From assembly GCA_017543645.1 (NCBI GenBank), contig JAFYFR010000034.1, forward strand, positions 1 through 6,967: a DNA stretch of 6,967 bases. The letters are read 5' to 3'. The position numbers were made by a program, and so were the translations under genes. Of this stretch, positions 4,371 through 6,967 are shown in pieces (position 1 is the first letter of the stretch; each line of letters opens with the position of its first letter). A model generated the notes under the pieces. That model saw only the letters and a list, made by a program, of their open reading frames with translations. It made no database searches and had not been told where the DNA came from. Source of the DNA: Bacteroidales bacterium. GTDB taxonomy: Bacteria > Bacteroidota > Bacteroidia > Bacteroidales > UBA3824.

Positions 4371-6416
4371 ATGGACAATTTTCAGAGTAAATTTTTAGAA
4401 GAGGCAGGCGACCTTATCAACCAGCTTGAACAGGCTCTGCTCACCCTTGAGCAAGACACCGACAATCCGGCCCTGGTTGACTCAATCTTTAGAATCATGC
4501 ACTCATTAAAAGGAGGTGGCGGTATGTTCGGGTTCGAGAACATCTCCAACTACACCCACAAGATGGAGAACATGTACGACCTCGTGCGCCAGAAAAAGCT
4601 CAAGGTAACCCGCGAGATGCTCGACGTAACTTTCGAATCAGCCGACCACATCACGTCGATGCTCAACGACGATGGCTCTAAAACCGCCGAAATCGCTGCC
4701 AACGAGGTAATTCTCAACAAACGCATAGATGCCATCCTCAACGGCGACAATGAGGTGGAAATCGTAACTAACGCTGTGCCCGAAAAGGAAGGCGACAACG
4801 GCATGGAAACATACTATGTTAAAGTTAAACCTTACGAGCGGATCCAGCAGAACGGCACTAATCCGTTCTTCCTTATTGACGAACTGTCAGGATTAGGCAA
4901 AAACAAGGTTAACATCTTCTATTCCAGCATACCCGACTTCGAAAACTTCGTTTTCGACGAAACTTACGTATGGTGGGAGATGATTATTGCCACCGACAAA
5001 GGCGAAGACGCTATCAAAGACGTGTTTATCTTTGTTGAGGACGACTGCGAAATCAACATCCAAAAGATTGCTCCTGCCGACATCTTCCTCATGGAAGGCA
5101 TCGAACCGTTGCTCGTGTGCCGGCACGATTTCCCGTTCGACCTTGAAAAAATCAAATCGCTCGCCGACACCATCACAGCCTTGGAAAAAGCCAAGCAAGA
5201 TCAGGCAGCAAAAGAGGCTGACGCAGGCGACGAACACATCAAGAAATTCACAAAAGAGTCGTCGATTTCGGGCATACGCGTGGCGTCCGAAAAAATCGAC
5301 CAGCTGATGAACCTCGTCAGCGAGCTGATCACCACACAGGCGGGACTCAACCTCTATGCCGACAACCACAAAAACAACGAGCTGACCCGCATCACCGAAA
5401 GCCTCGAAAATATCAGCCGTCAGCTGCGCGACACAGCTTTCAGCATCACCCTTATACCCATCGACTACCTTGTAGTGCGGTTCCGCCGCTTGGTGCGCGA
5501 CCTTTCGCGTGAGGTGGGAAAAGAAATCGAATTCGACGCGCGCGGAGCAGAAACAGAACTTGACAAAACCCTTATCGAAGGTATTTCGGAACCTCTGATG
5601 CATATCTTGCGCAACAGTATCGACCACGGTATCGAAACAGCCGAAGAGCGCATTGCCAAAGGCAAGCCCGCCCAAGGCAAAATCATCCTTCAGGCATATT
5701 ACAGCGGCAGCCAGGTAGTTATCGCGGTTACCGACGACGGAAGGGGTATGGATCTCGACAAAATCAAGGCAAAAGCTGCCGACCGAGGACTTATCAACGG
5801 CGACGAGCAGCTATCCAACAAGGAGATTCTCGACCTGATATTCCTACCCGGATTCTCCACTTCCGACAAGGTGACAAACATCAGCGGACGCGGCGTAGGC
5901 ATGGACGTGGTAAAACGCAAAGTGTCAGACATCCGTGGCACGGTATCAGTTTCCACCGAAAAGGACGAAGGCACCACAATCACCATCAAACTGCCTCTAA
6001 CACTAAGTATTATCGACGGTATGCTGGTACGCATATCCGACACCGACTATATAATTCCGCTTTCGGTTATCGACACAATCTTTGCCGTAGAGCACACAAA
6101 AATTGAAAAAGCATTCAACAACATTATTAATATAGAAGGTGTGCAATATCCCTTCTACTATCTGCGCGACGAGTTCCAGATAGAAGGCGAAAAGCCTGAG
6201 CGCGAAGAAATCATCATGGTAAAATACGACGACAAGAAAATCGGTATCGTGGTAGACCATATAACCGGAGAGTATCAGGCTGTGCTAAAGCCGCTCGGCA
6301 AGCTCTACCGCCAACAGGATATATTCTCAGGCGCGTCAATACTCGGCGACGGCACTGTGGCACTCGTGCTCGACACCCACAAAGTAATCAACCAGTTTAC
6401 AAAATATAACGACTAA
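4371..6416 (+). CDS. cheA: Chemosensory histidine kinase CheA
   Basis: A 681-residue soluble kinase with the domains in CheA order. P1 (about 1-125) is an Hpt domain with phospho-accepting His44 in IFRIMHSLKGGGGMFGF. A middle domain (about 145-250) stands where P2 would be. P3, the dimerisation helices, covers about 295-365 (IRVASEKIDQLMNLVSELI). P4, the ATP-binding domain, covers about 365-545, with N box EPLMHILRNSIDHGIE (407-422), G1 DDGRGMD (455-461), F box FLPGFST (491-497), G2 GRGVGMDVV (507-515) and TTITIKLPLTL after it. P5, the CheW-like coupling domain, covers about 545-675. All kinase motifs are intact, so it should be active. The middle domain (YYVKVKPYERIQQNGTNPFF onward) resembles a variant seen in some non-enteric CheAs rather than enteric P2. 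The gene starts 66 bp after cheY and ends 19 bp before cheW. The start at 4371 puts the Hpt helix directly at the N-terminus, as usual. Confidence 0.96.
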   Translation: MDNFQSKFLEEAGDLINQLEQALLTLEQDTDNPALVDSIFRIMHSLKGGGGMFGFENISNYTHKMENMYDLVRQKKLKVTREMLDVTFESADHITSMLNDDGSKTAEIAANEVILNKRIDAILNGDNEVEIVTNAVPEKEGDNGMETYYVKVKPYERIQQNGTNPFFLIDELSGLGKNKVNIFYSSIPDFENFVFDETYVWWEMIIATDKGEDAIKDVFIFVEDDCEINIQKIAPADIFLMEGIEPLLVCRHDFPFDLEKIKSLADTITALEKAKQDQAAKEADAGDEHIKKFTKESSISGIRVASEKIDQLMNLVSELITTQAGLNLYADNHKNNELTRITESLENISRQLRDTAFSITLIPIDYLVVRFRRLVRDLSREVGKEIEFDARGAETELDKTLIEGISEPLMHILRNSIDHGIETAEERIAKGKPAQGKIILQAYYSGSQVVIAVTDDGRGMDLDKIKAKAADRGLINGDEQLSNKEILDLIFLPGFSTSDKVTNISGRGVGMDVVKRKVSDIRGTVSVSTEKDEGTTITIKLPLTLSIIDGMLVRISDTDYIIPLSVIDTIFAVEHTKIEKAFNNIINIEGVQYPFYYLRDEFQIEGEKPEREEIIMVKYDDKKIGIVVDHITGEYQAVLKPLGKLYRQQDIFSGASILGDGTVALVLDTHKVINQFTKYND

Positions 6417-6435
6417 CGATAAAAATCATATAGCT

Positions 6436-6945
6436 ATGGATCAGGAAATTGACTCTTTCATATCGTTCAAACTCGGAGATGAGTATTTTGCAATCAGCGT
6501 TTCAAAAGTATTGAACATACTTCAGCTCGTGCAAATTACCAAAGTACCCACCGCACCCGAATACATGAAGGGCGTTATCAACCTTCGCGGCACAGTACTT
6601 CCGATTATCGACATTCGCATGAAATTCGGCATGGACCCAATACAGTACAAGCGCGACACCGTGATCTTGGTACTCAACGTCCAGATTGAAAACGAAAAAG
6701 TGGACGCCGGCATACTCGTCGACTCTGTAAAAGAGGTGTTCGAGATCAAGCAAGAAGAGGTGATGCCGCCTCCGGGTATCGGCTCCAAGTACAAATCCAA
6801 ATTCATCGACGGCATATACAAGATGTCTGACGACAGGTTTGTGATGCTATTGGACATCGACAAGATATTCTCCACCGACGAAATGGTAATGCTAAAAGAA
6901 ACAACCGACAGCGAAGAGTCGGCAAATGCTCAGGAAATAGAATAA
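6436..6945 (+). CDS. cheW: Chemosensory coupling protein CheW
   Basis: A 169-residue CheW that links receptors to the P5 domain of CheA. The fold begins with FISFKLGDEYFAISVSKV (8-25), and the signature VINLRGTVLPIIDIR lies at 47-61. Arg51 in NLRG is the conserved residue needed for receptor coupling in E. coli. The second half holds AGILVDSVKEVFEI (91-104) and RFVMLLDIDKIF (134-145). About 20 acidic residues (STDEMVMLKETTDSEESANA and beyond) extend past the core; such tails vary between CheW proteins. The gene lies 19 bp after cheA and 4 bp before the next start codon, so translation may be coupled. It implies that at least one methyl-accepting receptor is encoded elsewhere or just downstream. 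Confidence 0.95.
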   Translation: MDQEIDSFISFKLGDEYFAISVSKVLNILQLVQITKVPTAPEYMKGVINLRGTVLPIIDIRMKFGMDPIQYKRDTVILVLNVQIENEKVDAGILVDSVKEVFEIKQEEVMPPPGIGSKYKSKFIDGIYKMSDDRFVMLLDIDKIFSTDEMVMLKETTDSEESANAQEIE

Positions 6946-6949
6946 TAAA

Positions 6950-6967
6950 ATGGCACAATACTCTGCA
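6950..6967 (+). CDS. Start of the next operon gene, cut by the window edge
   Basis: An ATG 4 bp after the cheW stop opens a frame of only six codons (MAQYSA) before the window ends. The tight spacing and same strand make it a likely operon member. In comparable operons a receptor (MCP), CheR, CheD or CheB comes next, but six residues cannot decide between them. Confidence 0.5.

Noticed and set aside
4893..5675. 260-residue open frame on the - strand
   Set aside because: It is antisense to cheA, whose motifs are intact through the whole span. The translation is a Val/Phe-rich mirror of cheA codons.

Overview
The window looks like chromosomal DNA from a Bacteroidota member, most likely order Bacteroidales. 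The grounds are protein families and style rather than a marker gene. The CstA, SiaB-family, MerR and membrane-anchored M23 proteins all resemble their Bacteroidales versions. Starts lack clear Shine-Dalgarno sequences, the spaces between genes are very AT-rich, and a TAnnTTTG-type -7 box lies upstream of the M23 gene. No rRNA, tRNA, CRISPR array, insertion sequence or prophage gene was seen.

Left part (1-3209). The 3' part of a CstA-type transporter gene runs rightward off the left edge. It converges on a leftward block: an M23 LytM-type peptidase, a small MerR-family regulator 27 bp behind it, and, after a 147-bp gap with its own candidate promoter, a SiaB-family GHKL protein kinase. The cstA/siaB junction holds an AT-rich inverted repeat, possibly a shared terminator, and a perfect 13-bp tandem duplication.

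Centre (3210-3556). This is a 347-bp AT-rich divergent intergenic region. Its right end carries a strong match to a sigma-54 (-24/-12) promoter facing right. Three short dyads spaced about two helical turns apart lie just upstream of it.

Right part (3557-6967). A chemosensory operon runs rightward: a single-domain STAS protein, a CheY-type receiver, a CheA histidine kinase (P1, atypical middle domain, P3, P4, P5) and CheW. A further gene begins 4 bp after CheW and is cut by the window edge. Signal flow can be inferred from the families: an unseen receptor couples through CheW to CheA, CheA autophosphorylates at His44, and the phosphate passes to Asp53 of CheY. The STAS protein is an extra component with a Thr at the usual phospho-site, and it would join a partner-switching layer to the chemosensory core.

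The most interesting reading is a probable sigma-54-controlled chemosensory system in a lineage generally without flagella. It pairs a STAS protein with CheY/CheA/CheW and lies within 2 kb of a SiaB-like kinase that has no SiaC partner in view. A functional link between SiaB and the STAS protein is a hypothesis only.
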